Below the pieces are notes generated by a model. That model was given only the letters and a program-made list of their open reading frames with translations, was not told the DNA's origin and made no database searches. The position numbers were made by a program, and so were the translations under genes. A stretch of 37,032 nucleotides of DNA from Nitrospiraceae bacterium (lineage in GTDB: Bacteria > Nitrospirota > Nitrospiria > Nitrospirales > Nitrospiraceae). Below, piece after piece: positions 8,009 to 16,673 of this stretch; within the stretch, counting starts at the first letter, position 1; every line of letters begins with the position of its first letter. Location: positions 1 through 37,032 of the forward strand of contig JABFSG010000036.1 of the NCBI GenBank assembly GCA_013140715.1, given 5' to 3'.

Positions 8009-9505
8009 ATGAAACTTTCCGATCAAGCAGCAGCGCTGTTTCTCAGTAAGACCGTCACGGCCGGCCTGGTATTCATACTCGGTCCTATCCTTGTGCGTTA
8101 TTTGACGCAAGCCGAGTACGGAACATTCCTCCAGGTGAATCTCCTCACGACATTTGTCGTTACGGCAGCGCCCATCGGTCTCTCCCAATCGTTTGCCTAC
8201 TTTGTTCCCAGACTTGGGGCTGGAAAGCATTATCAGTTTGTCGTGCGAACTCTGACATTGTTGGCTGGTATGGGAGTCATCGGCGCCGTCGCGATTTTTG
8301 TTGGCCGGAACTACCTTGGCGACTGGATGAACAATGCGAACCTTGCGATGCTCGCTCCCTATATCGGCGCCCTCATTGTGGCGACGATTATCAGCGATAC
8401 GACAGAGACCATTTTTCTGTCAGAAAAGCGTGGCAGCCTTGTCGCAACTATCCTGCCGATCAAAGCGGTGGCTCGTCTTGCAGCGATCTTGATTCCCCTC
8501 CTGACGGGGGCTGGACTTACAGGCGTCTTTCTGGGACTTTCCGCCGCATTGTTCTCTGAGGCAGGCATCCTCTATGGCTATTACGTATATAAGTGCAGAT
8601 CCCATGAGCCCAATGTTGAATCGGTCGAGCTAAAAGAACAGTTCACCTATTGTCTGCCGATCGGCGCTGCGCTGGTCGTTGCATCGGTTGGCGGATCTGT
8701 CGACATGTTTGTGGTCTCGACATTGTTTGATTCGGCACATTATGCCGTCTATGCGAGGGGGGCATTCGATTTGCCGTTGGTGGGTATTATTCCAGCGATG
8801 TTGTTTGATCTGTTGGCGCCACGGTTTGTCGAGCAATGGTTTGCGGGCAAGAAAGAAGAAATTGCCGGGCTTTTACGAGAGTCTGTTCGGCGCATTGCCC
8901 TCATTTTTTACCCGATTATGTGCCTCACCTTTGTCTTGGCCCATCAGATCATTACATTTCTCTTCACGGACAATTACTCGGCCAGCGTTCCGGTCTTTCG
9001 TATCTATGTGCTGATGATGCTTTTTCACATGGGGTACATGGTCGTCGTGTTTCGGGCGAGCGGGAATACGACTGAATCGCTCAAGGTTGCCGCTCTCAAA
9101 GTCGTGCTTGTGGCAATACTGAGTACGGTTTTCCTCAAAATTTTAGGAGTAATCGAAGGTGCAGTTATAGGAGTTGTATTGGCGAATGTATTGACAAGAT
9201 TGTACATAGTTCGCCGTGCGAGCCGGGAATTGGGAGTCTCTATTTCAACGCTTATTCCCTGGAGCGATTTAGGTAAAACGCTTTTGCTCAGCGCAACGGT
9301 GGCAGCCTTGATCGCGCCGGTTATTTGGTGGGACGCACCGAAATGGCTGATTCTCATAGCCGGATCGAGTCTCTTTGGGCTGATATTTGTAGTTGCTGCC
9401 TTCTATCTCAAGAGACTGTCTGAGGGAGACAAAGTTATTATTCTGCGATGGGTTTCGTATGTGACACCATCGGCATTTATGAGAATGCGTCGGCAGCCGT
9501 TGTAG
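8009..9505 (+). CDS. Wzx-type polysaccharide flippase (MOP superfamily)
   Basis: A 498-aa protein of the MATE/oligosaccharidyl-lipid/polysaccharide exporter superfamily that would move undecaprenyl-linked repeats across the inner membrane. It has about 12-14 hydrophobic helices and the family N-terminus (ALFLSKTVTAGLVFILGPIL, then YLTQAEYGTFLQVN), which matches the usual Polysacc_synt start with a conserved YG in loop 1. It follows the polymerase gene after 53 bp, the standard Wzx/Wzy pairing. The ribosome binding site is weak (AGGGG about 20 bases upstream). Confidence 0.88.
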   Translation: MKLSDQAAALFLSKTVTAGLVFILGPILVRYLTQAEYGTFLQVNLLTTFVVTAAPIGLSQSFAYFVPRLGAGKHYQFVVRTLTLLAGMGVIGAVAIFVGRNYLGDWMNNANLAMLAPYIGALIVATIISDTTETIFLSEKRGSLVATILPIKAVARLAAILIPLLTGAGLTGVFLGLSAALFSEAGILYGYYVYKCRSHEPNVESVELKEQFTYCLPIGAALVVASVGGSVDMFVVSTLFDSAHYAVYARGAFDLPLVGIIPAMLFDLLAPRFVEQWFAGKKEEIAGLLRESVRRIALIFYPIMCLTFVLAHQIITFLFTDNYSASVPVFRIYVLMMLFHMGYMVVVFRASGNTTESLKVAALKVVLVAILSTVFLKILGVIEGAVIGVVLANVLTRLYIVRRASRELGVSISTLIPWSDLGKTLLLSATVAALIAPVIWWDAPKWLILIAGSSLFGLIFVVAAFYLKRLSEGDKVIILRWVSYVTPSAFMRMRRQPL

Positions 9506-9654
9506 GATAGTTTCCGAGATTTCGACATGTAGTGTTCCAGGCAATCAGGGCATTAGGCCGATCATTGTGCTGGTTATTGGATAGGCTCTCAAAAAGTTTT
9601 AAGCGCAGTATATATGCGTAGAGCTTTCAAGATGAGAGAGGGGAGCGTTGTGCT

Positions 9655-11586
9655 ATGTGTGGAATAGCCGGGTTTATCGATAATGGGACGATGGACCATC
9701 GGGAGCGAATGGCGACATTGGACCGGATGTGTCGAGCCATTATCTCTCGGGGACCTGACGATCAGGGCACTATGCTTCAAGGGCCGGCGGCCTTGGGCAT
9801 GCGCAGACTCTCGATTATCGATGTCGCAGGGGGGCAACAACCGATTTTTAACGAGGATGGACGGATCGCCGTGGTGTTTAACGGAGAGATCTACAATTAT
9901 CTGGAACTACGGCATGAACTTGAACACCGAGGGCATCGCTTCCAAACCCAATCGGACACAGAGGTCATTGTCCATGGCTACGAAGAGTATGGGGCCGATT
10001 GTGTCAAACGACTGCGGGGGATGTTCGGTATTGCTATTTGGGATTCACGCGATGAAACGTTGCTCCTCGCCCGTGATCGGGTCGGAAAAAAACCCTTGCA
10101 CTACGCACAACTTAATGGCGCCTTGGTATTTGGTTCGGAGATCAAGTCTCTCCTGCAACATCCGCTGGTAAAACGGGAGGTTAATTACGAGGCATTGTCG
10201 AGCTTTCTTTCATTCGGATACGTTCCTGATCCACTGACCGCATTTAGTGGCGTTTCGAAGCTTCCGCCCGGTCACATTCTGTCCTTTCGCCGCAACACTG
10301 TTCAGATCAAATCGTATTGGGATTTTCAAAGTTATTCACCTCATCAGGCCGTCCCTGTGCGATCAGAAGAAAGTTATGTGAACGACCTCCGGATGCATTT
10401 GGAAGATGCCGTAAAGGTCAGACTTATCAGCGAAGTGCCGCTGGGTGCATTCCTTTCCGGGGGAATTGATTCCAGCACAGTTGTGGGTCTGATGACGAAA
10501 TTGACGGGCAGGCCGGTCAAGACATTTTCAATCGGGTTTTCGGAAGGTTCCCACGATGAACTGATACATGCTCGTATCACCGCGCGGCACTTTGAATCAG
10601 ATCATCATGAGTTTGTCATCACCCCAGATATCTGCGGACTTGTCGGTGAAATCGTCTGGCACCATGACGAACCGTTCAGCGACGCATCGAGTATCCCTAC
10701 GTTCATGGTCTCCAAAATGGCGCGTGAACATGTCACTGTTGTGCTTTCGGGGGACGGGGGCGATGAGGTATTCGGCGGATACACTCGGTATCTGGTTGAC
10801 CGTGATCGCGCGTATTTCGACAAAATGCCTTCCGTTATGAAACGGGCTCTGCTTCGTCCTCTCGTCGAACGGATGCCTCGGTCGTGGTACGGGAGAAACT
10901 TTCTGTACAACATGGCGTTAGACCAGACGGATCGGTATCTTCACAGTATGAGCTTGTTTCCGGCCGATGCAAAGCGAGGCATTCTCAGTCAGCATAGCCA
11001 AACTCTGTTAAACGGCTATTCGCCTGAAGCTTCATTCCGACGGCTGTTCGATCACTCGGATTCTCCAGAAAGACTCGAGCATCTTCTCTATCTGGATAGT
11101 AAGACCTATTTGCCGGGCGATATTTTGGCCAAAGTTGACCGGATGAGCATGGCGCATTCCATCGAAGCCCGATCGCCGCTTCTCGATCACAAGCTCATTG
11201 AATTTGCCGGTACCCTGCCGTCGTCACTTAAAGTGCATGGCGGAGAGACCAAGTACATTCTGAAGCGGGCTGTAGAAGGGCTTATTCCTGAACAGATCAT
11301 TCATCGCCCCAAGCACGGGTTTAGCGTGCCGTTAGAAACATGGTTGAGGCATGAACTTCATCCCATGTTGAACGACCTGCTGCTGGATCGTACTGCAAGG
11401 GCTCGTGGGTTCTTAAATACAGAAGGTGTCGCAGAAGTGATGGCGGAACACCAGCGTGGCCGTCGTGATCACTCACAAAGGTTGTGGGCGCTGCTGAGCT
11501 TGGAAGTATGGTTCCGTACGTTTATCGATCGTGCACCTGAGCTTTCGTTTGTCGGCGAAAAAGAGGCAGTTTTGTCGAAAGTTTGA
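9655..11586 (+). CDS. Glutamine-hydrolysing asparagine-synthase-type amidotransferase (exosortase-associated type 1)
   Basis: A 643-aa class II amidotransferase. The N-terminal Cys2 nucleophile (MCGIAGF) starts a glutaminase domain with RGPDDQG, the RLSIID strand, FNGEIYNY and SDTEV. The C-terminal synthetase domain has an intact ATP-binding PP-loop SGGIDS at 268-273 and a conserved HDEPFSDASSIPT segment. It is the length of asparagine synthetase B. In EPS loci such enzymes are thought to amidate sugar carboxylates, as shown for WbpS-like enzymes on uronic acids, rather than make asparagine. A GAGGGGAG-like ribosome binding site lies before ATG. It stands apart from its neighbours by 149 bp upstream and 333 bp downstream, so it may be separately controlled. 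Confidence 0.92.
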   Translation: MCGIAGFIDNGTMDHRERMATLDRMCRAIISRGPDDQGTMLQGPAALGMRRLSIIDVAGGQQPIFNEDGRIAVVFNGEIYNYLELRHELEHRGHRFQTQSDTEVIVHGYEEYGADCVKRLRGMFGIAIWDSRDETLLLARDRVGKKPLHYAQLNGALVFGSEIKSLLQHPLVKREVNYEALSSFLSFGYVPDPLTAFSGVSKLPPGHILSFRRNTVQIKSYWDFQSYSPHQAVPVRSEESYVNDLRMHLEDAVKVRLISEVPLGAFLSGGIDSSTVVGLMTKLTGRPVKTFSIGFSEGSHDELIHARITARHFESDHHEFVITPDICGLVGEIVWHHDEPFSDASSIPTFMVSKMAREHVTVVLSGDGGDEVFGGYTRYLVDRDRAYFDKMPSVMKRALLRPLVERMPRSWYGRNFLYNMALDQTDRYLHSMSLFPADAKRGILSQHSQTLLNGYSPEASFRRLFDHSDSPERLEHLLYLDSKTYLPGDILAKVDRMSMAHSIEARSPLLDHKLIEFAGTLPSSLKVHGGETKYILKRAVEGLIPEQIIHRPKHGFSVPLETWLRHELHPMLNDLLLDRTARARGFLNTEGVAEVMAEHQRGRRDHSQRLWALLSLEVWFRTFIDRAPELSFVGEKEAVLSKV

Positions 11587-11919
11587 TGGTCCCCCTCCTA
11601 TGTTGTTACCTCGCTAATTCAGGGCATTTGCAACCACTTAAAAAAACACCGTTTTGCTGCCTAGCTCGCACCAGACTCTAGGGTTTGCCCCACTTCTGTA
11701 GGGGGAGACATATAGGGCTAGCGTGGGTAAGGTAGTTTGTAAGCAATGCCTGTGGCGAGGACCCAATAGGGTCATGTCCTCACAGGGTACTGAGAGAATA
11801 TCGGCGATCCGATTGCAGCTCAGATGATAGGTGAAAGGTGCCGGGTTTTTGCGGCAAGCCGGGTGTCGCTGGGTATGCAATATTGCTTTAGCGGATCACT
11901 CAGTTCTTCGGAATGCACA
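11587..11919 (+). promoter_or_regulatory. Leader region upstream of the first GT4 gene
   Basis: About 330 bp with no supported gene. It holds a dyad GCCCCACTTCTGTAGGGGG at 11687-11705 that resembles sites at 25800-25835. Two mutually exclusive hairpins share bases 11760-11762: GAGGAC 11757-11762 with GTCCTC 11776-11781, and GACCC 11760-11764 with GGGTC 11769-11773 (AATA loop). There is no T-tract after them. The last ~95 bp could be coding if the next gene starts at ATG 11824 rather than 11920. Confidence 0.4.
11687..11705. promoter_or_regulatory. Dyad motif of the CCCYACTTYTGYWGGG type (possible operator)
   Basis: The core 16-mer at 11688-11703 reads CCCCACTTCTGTAGGG: CCC pairs with GGG and AC with GT around a four-base centre. 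It matches a 16-mer at 25800-25815 at 11 positions, the others mostly being C/T changes. A two-fold symmetric site of this size would suit a dimeric regulator such as a LuxR/NarL-type response regulator, which is an inference. Confidence 0.35.
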
Positions 11920-13182
11920 ATGCCAAGTATGTCCTTTCCAATCAGTTCCGAGGCAAGTGGAACTTTTGTGACATCGGTCACTGGGCGCCGGCCAAAAGTT
12001 CTACATCTTATCAACCATTTTCAGTTGGGTGGTACCGAACGTCAGGCAGTGCTGCTGTTGCAACACCTTGACCGGAACCGGTACGACGTTTGTCTCGCAG
12101 CTTTGAGCACAGCCGGGCCGTTATTCGAAGGGGTCGCGCGAATCTATCCGGATGTAGAGGAGTATCCCCTGACGTCGTTCTATAACTACAACGCGCTAAA
12201 GCAGGTAATCAGGCTTCGTAGGTTTCTACGAAAGAATGATATTCGAATAGTTCATACCCATGAATTTTGGTCAGGTGTATTGGCTGTGATCGCAGCAAGG
12301 TTCACGGACACACAGGTAATTGCAAGTCAGCGTCACCTGCGTATGTCGGATCGGCTGGCGCATCTTTGGGGGCGGCGGGTTCTCAATGCTGTTGCGGATC
12401 GAATCCTTGTGAATGCAGATGCGATTCGAAAACAGATCTTGGAAACTTCGTGGGTGACTCCAACCAAGGTGGTGGTGGTTAGGAATGGCTTGGCTCATGT
12501 GCAGGATGAAACCCGTGAAGCAGCATCGAGCAGCAGCATCGCGTGCGATGAGGGAGAGCAAGGTGTCAGGCTCAGACATCGTTCGGCACGCACTGCGCTG
12601 ATCAATGCACTCGGGATTTCGGATACATCGATCATTGTGGGAACGGTTGCCAACCTTCGTCCCGTCAAGGGGCATCGATATCTCATTGATGCCGCAGCTC
12701 ATGTCCTCCAAGCATGTCCCAATGTGCATTTTGTCTTTATCGGCGAAGGGGAGTTGCGCAATGCGCTTGAAGGGCAGGCCAAAGATCTGGGAATTGCCGA
12801 CCACGTCCATTTTATAGGCCATCGGGAGGACGCTCGATTTCTTACCTCCGGATTTGATCTAGCTGTGCTGGCGTCGTTGCATGAGGGCATGCCGAACACG
12901 GTTCTTGAGGCCATGGCTGCAGGGGTGCCTGTTGTCGCCACGGCAGTAGGCGGGGTGACGGAGATTATCGTAGACAAAGAAACCGGCTTCCTCGTTCCTC
13001 CAGGTGATACGGCTGCCATGGCCCATTGTCTTAGATATGTACTTGGGCAGGATCATCTTCGAATGGCTATCGGTATGAGCGGCTACCGATTCGTTTGTCG
13101 CACCTTCGGCGTAGAACGAATGGTCTCATCGGTACAGAGCCTCTATGACGAATTGCTGAACGTAGGCGGCCATCGCTCTTGA
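11920..13182 (+). CDS. Family 4 glycosyltransferase (GT-B fold)
   Basis: A retaining GT-B enzyme of about 420 aa that extends the lipid-linked repeat. The N-terminal acceptor domain begins KVLHLINHFQLGGTERQAV, the usual GT4 opening with a G-G-x-E/R turn. The C-terminal donor domain has GTVANLRPVKGH and the EX7E motif in EGMPNTVLEAMAAGVPVVAT. The start is uncertain: ATG 11824 gives 452 aa, but its first 50 residues are Cys-rich and unlike the family, and no candidate has a good ribosome binding site. ATG 11920 leaves 26 residues before the conserved core. It resembles the PEP-CTERM/EpsH-associated sugar transferases that usually occur in pairs. Confidence 0.87.
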   Translation: MPSMSFPISSEASGTFVTSVTGRRPKVLHLINHFQLGGTERQAVLLLQHLDRNRYDVCLAALSTAGPLFEGVARIYPDVEEYPLTSFYNYNALKQVIRLRRFLRKNDIRIVHTHEFWSGVLAVIAARFTDTQVIASQRHLRMSDRLAHLWGRRVLNAVADRILVNADAIRKQILETSWVTPTKVVVVRNGLAHVQDETREAASSSSIACDEGEQGVRLRHRSARTALINALGISDTSIIVGTVANLRPVKGHRYLIDAAAHVLQACPNVHFVFIGEGELRNALEGQAKDLGIADHVHFIGHREDARFLTSGFDLAVLASLHEGMPNTVLEAMAAGVPVVATAVGGVTEIIVDKETGFLVPPGDTAAMAHCLRYVLGQDHLRMAIGMSGYRFVCRTFGVERMVSSVQSLYDELLNVGGHRS

Positions 13183-13263
13183 GCAGCAATGGAAGTCTCG
13201 TTTCTGAGGATGGGCAAGTCTTCGATGCATAGTATTGCGATAACCATGTGCCGGAGGAGTCAG

Positions 13264-14406
13264 GTGGGAGAGATGACGCACTCACATAAACTTCGAGTGT
13301 GTATTCTTGCGCCTTCCGCGGAATATCTCGGCGGACAAGCCAGACAGGCGATTCGCCTTATTGAAGGTTTCCGGATTGAAACGACACTCGCAGTCTCGTT
13401 TATTCCTCATAACCCGAAATTCTGCAGCGGACTGCAATGGTTACAGAAAATCAAGTACGTGCGGACGGTGGTAACATCGCTTTGGTACTGGACCGTCCTT
13501 CTCTTCAAGATTCCGTCTTGTGATGTTGTTCATGTCTTCTCCGCTTCCTATCTTTCCTACCTTCTTGCCGTGGCACCCGCGATCCTTCTTGGGAAACTCT
13601 ACGGCAAGAAAGTGGTATTGAACTATCGAAGTGGGGAGGCGGATGATCACCTTAGCAGATGGCCGATCACGACGGTGCCTATCATGCGCCTGGCCGCCGC
13701 CATCATTGTTCCATCCGGTTATCTCGTCGACGTATTCGCACGTTTTGGGTTGAAAGCCCAATCCATTGTAAACACCGTGGAGCTGGACCGGTTTCGGTTT
13801 CGAGGCCGACAGCCATTTCGTCCGGTGTTTCTGACCAGCCGATCATTGGAGCCTCTGTATAACGTCCCTTGCGTGTTGCGCGCGTTTGCTCTGATCCAGG
13901 CGCAGGTTCCCTCTGCGCGGCTCATTGTAGCTGGGAGTGGGTCGTTGCGCCGAGGTCTCGAAGCTTTGGCGCAAGAACTCGGCCTCTTCAACGTGGAATT
14001 TCGTGGGGGAGTTCCCTTCGATGCTATGCCGGATCTATACGATGAGGCAGATTTCTACTTGATGGCCCCCAACCTCGATAACATGCCGGGAACGATCATT
14101 GAGTGTTTTGCATCCGGTCTTCCAGTCGTCACAACCGATGCAGGAGGCATCCCATATATTCTGACCCATGAGGAGACAGGCTTCCTTGCCGGCTGCGACG
14201 ATCACCGTGCTCTGGCCGGACACGCGCTGCATCTGCTGGAGAATCAGGAGGTCGCCTCTGCGATTGCGGCTCGTGCTCACAAGTATGTGCAGGAATATAC
14301 CTGGACGCACGTCCGCGAGCGGTGGCTCAGCCTGTATCATGGGCTTGCGGTTCCAAAGGCAGCAGGAAACACGTTAGCTCCAAACAATCCGCAGCGGGTG
14401 GATTAA
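13264..14406 (+). CDS. Family 4 glycosyltransferase
   Basis: A GT-B enzyme of about 380 aa. The acceptor domain starts LRVCILAPSAEYLGGQARQAIRL and the donor domain carries the EX7E-type segment in DNMPGTIIECFASGLPVVTT, followed by GGIPYIL. The open frame extends to ATG 13189, but GTG 13264 has GGAGGAG four bases upstream and places the conserved core 10 residues in; ATG 13273 is the other candidate. The gene follows the previous GT4 closely and precedes the heparinase-fold gene by 16 bp, so they are likely cotranscribed. Sugar specificity is unknown. Confidence 0.87.
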   Translation: MGEMTHSHKLRVCILAPSAEYLGGQARQAIRLIEGFRIETTLAVSFIPHNPKFCSGLQWLQKIKYVRTVVTSLWYWTVLLFKIPSCDVVHVFSASYLSYLLAVAPAILLGKLYGKKVVLNYRSGEADDHLSRWPITTVPIMRLAAAIIVPSGYLVDVFARFGLKAQSIVNTVELDRFRFRGRQPFRPVFLTSRSLEPLYNVPCVLRAFALIQAQVPSARLIVAGSGSLRRGLEALAQELGLFNVEFRGGVPFDAMPDLYDEADFYLMAPNLDNMPGTIIECFASGLPVVTTDAGGIPYILTHEETGFLAGCDDHRALAGHALHLLENQEVASAIAARAHKYVQEYTWTHVRERWLSLYHGLAVPKAAGNTLAPNNPQRVD

Positions 14407-14422
14407 GCAACTGGAATAGCCT

Positions 14423-16636
14423 ATGCGAATCAGAAGTTTCGACGAATACAGGGTGCGAGGAAATCAAGAAGCGATGAAGATGTTCGAGCGTTTTCTTGGT
14501 TTTCGCTGCGGCGAATTGAGTGATGATCAATTGAGAAGCGAACTTTCCAACATTGAGGCGGCTGTCTCGACGGACCAGATGATCGCTTCCATGATAAAGA
14601 GGATGGCGACGTCAGGGGCACCGCTGTTTGCCTCATGGCAAGAACGCACGGAAATTCCCGCCCTAATGGCCAGTCGATTTCCTGATGCTGCAAAAGACAT
14701 TATCGAACGGGCCGACCGGGTCTGTGCGTTTCAGTTCGACCTTCTAGGATTCACGAGCCTTCAGTTTGGTCGTCCGATCAACTGGCATCTGGAACCGGTG
14801 TCGGGGCGCTGTGCTCCTGTAAAGCACTGGAGCCAGGTTCCCTATCTCGACCCTCTAGTAGCAGGCGACAAAAAGATTACATGGGAATTGAATCGCCATC
14901 AATTCTTTGTGACGCTGGGGCAGGCATACTGTTTGACGGGCGATGAGCGGTATACCGAGACGTTCATGGCTCAGGTTTGCTCATGGATGGATGCGAATCC
15001 TCCTAAACAGGGGATCGCGTGGGCCAGCAGTTTGGAGCTTGCTTTGCGTGTCATCTCGTGGGTGTGGGCACTGCACCTGTTTGCAGGCTCGCCGCGGTTA
15101 TTCCCGCATGTGGTGCAACGCATGCTGAAGTCTCTCCTTACGCAGGGGCGCCATATTGAAACGTACTTGTCCCATTATTTCAGCCCAAACACCCATCTGA
15201 CGGGCGAGGCTTTGGGGCTATTCTACCTGGGCAGTGCGCTGCCCGAGCTGCAGATTGCAGAAAAGTGGAAAGCCTTAGGCCTGAAGATCCTTCTTCAGGA
15301 ACTCCCCAAACATGTGCGCGAGGACGGAGTCTATTTCGAACAGTCGACCTACTATCACCGGTACACGACGGACATCTACCTCCATCTATATCTTCTGGCT
15401 AAAGCCCAGGGCATGTTGCTTCCCATCCTGGTCAAGGACAGATTACTGCTGCTCCTTGACCACTTGATGTGGATAACAAGACCGGACGGCACGTCGCCTT
15501 ATATCGGCGATGATGACGGAGGAATGTTGGTGCCGTTGGGCGTCCGTTCTCGGAACGACTTCCGCGACACGCTTGCTCTCGGAGCAGCGGTATTCCGGCA
15601 ACCGACTTGGAAGCATGTCGCCGGGGAACAATCTCCTGAGCTTTTGTGGATCTTGGGGGCAAAGGGGCTTCACAGATACGACAACCTAACTATTGAGCCG
15701 CCCCAGGAGACCGCGAAATCATTCGGTCAGGGTGGATATTTCGTCGTTCGCAGTGGATGGTCCGCTAAGTCGACCTATCTGATGCTCGATTGCGGTCCGC
15801 ATGGAGCGATGAATTGCGGCCATGCCCATGCGGACGCTCTATCCTTTGAATATTCAGCCGGTGGCACAGCCTGGATTATCGATCCGGGAACCTACACCTA
15901 TACAGGGGATGCCGAGCAGCGAAATTATTTTCGATCCAGTCAGGCGCACAATACGGTCACGGTGGACGACCTCTCTCAGTCGCTTCCCCTGGGTCCCTTT
16001 TCGTGGGAGGCGATCGGATCATCGCAAGCTGGAGCGCTCATAGATACCGGGCGGTGGGTCCACTTTACAGGGCAACATGACGGATATCGTCGTCTTGCCG
16101 ACCCTGTAACCCATGTCCGTGCTCTGGCCTTCAGGAAGACAGATTCCAGCGAACTTGCAGGGAGCTCATACGTTGTCGTTCATGATTGTTTGATGGCGAA
16201 AAAGGAACATCGGTATGCATCCCGCTTGCATTTCTCGCCGGCTTGCCAAGTTGCTCCAGGGACGTCGCATCTCGTCGTATCAACGGAAGCGGGGCAAGAG
16301 TTACTGGTTGTCACGGTGGTAACCGATGGTCGGGGTCTGGTGGCGACCCCGCGTATGCAGATTGAAGATGGGTGGGCATCGTCATGCTATGGACTTCGTC
16401 TAGGCGCCCCTGTTCTCGTCAATTCCTGGGAGGCGGAAGGGATCTGCAGCTGCACCACGCTGCTTGTTCCGATAGCTGAGATGGGCAACCGCGCGGTGCT
16501 TGAGCGGGTTGCATCCGAGGTCGAGAGTGCAGCGGAATTTTTGAATATGCCGCACGATGTGGTGCGGGCGCTTGCTAAGGTTTTACAGGCTAGTGCGGTG
16601 AAGCTGTCGCCTGTCGGCGCCCAATCGCTGCGCTAG
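14423..16636 (+). CDS. Heparinase II/III / alginate-lyase-fold protein
   Basis: A 737-aa protein with the two-part architecture of polysaccharide lyases of the heparinase II/III group. The N-terminal (alpha/alpha)6 toroid spans roughly 50-400 and contains the conserved NTHLTGEALGLFYLG and the YFEQSTYYHRY strand. A C-terminal beta-sandwich begins near 440 with the diagnostic NCGHAHADALSFEY (H467 and H469), IDPGTYTYTG and HNTVTVD. Lyases of this fold cleave uronate-containing chains by beta-elimination. No signal peptide is seen, unusual for a secreted lyase but common in EPS clusters, where a trimming or chain-modifying role is suspected. An AlgD-like dehydrogenase in the same run supports a uronate-containing substrate. 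Confidence 0.88.
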   Translation: MRIRSFDEYRVRGNQEAMKMFERFLGFRCGELSDDQLRSELSNIEAAVSTDQMIASMIKRMATSGAPLFASWQERTEIPALMASRFPDAAKDIIERADRVCAFQFDLLGFTSLQFGRPINWHLEPVSGRCAPVKHWSQVPYLDPLVAGDKKITWELNRHQFFVTLGQAYCLTGDERYTETFMAQVCSWMDANPPKQGIAWASSLELALRVISWVWALHLFAGSPRLFPHVVQRMLKSLLTQGRHIETYLSHYFSPNTHLTGEALGLFYLGSALPELQIAEKWKALGLKILLQELPKHVREDGVYFEQSTYYHRYTTDIYLHLYLLAKAQGMLLPILVKDRLLLLLDHLMWITRPDGTSPYIGDDDGGMLVPLGVRSRNDFRDTLALGAAVFRQPTWKHVAGEQSPELLWILGAKGLHRYDNLTIEPPQETAKSFGQGGYFVVRSGWSAKSTYLMLDCGPHGAMNCGHAHADALSFEYSAGGTAWIIDPGTYTYTGDAEQRNYFRSSQAHNTVTVDDLSQSLPLGPFSWEAIGSSQAGALIDTGRWVHFTGQHDGYRRLADPVTHVRALAFRKTDSSELAGSSYVVVHDCLMAKKEHRYASRLHFSPACQVAPGTSHLVVSTEAGQELLVVTVVTDGRGLVATPRMQIEDGWASSCYGLRLGAPVLVNSWEAEGICSCTTLLVPIAEMGNRAVLERVASEVESAAEFLNMPHDVVRALAKVLQASAVKLSPVGAQSLR

Positions 16637-16673
16637 GCGAGGCAAGTATCTAGGAGCGAGAAACGAGAACATT

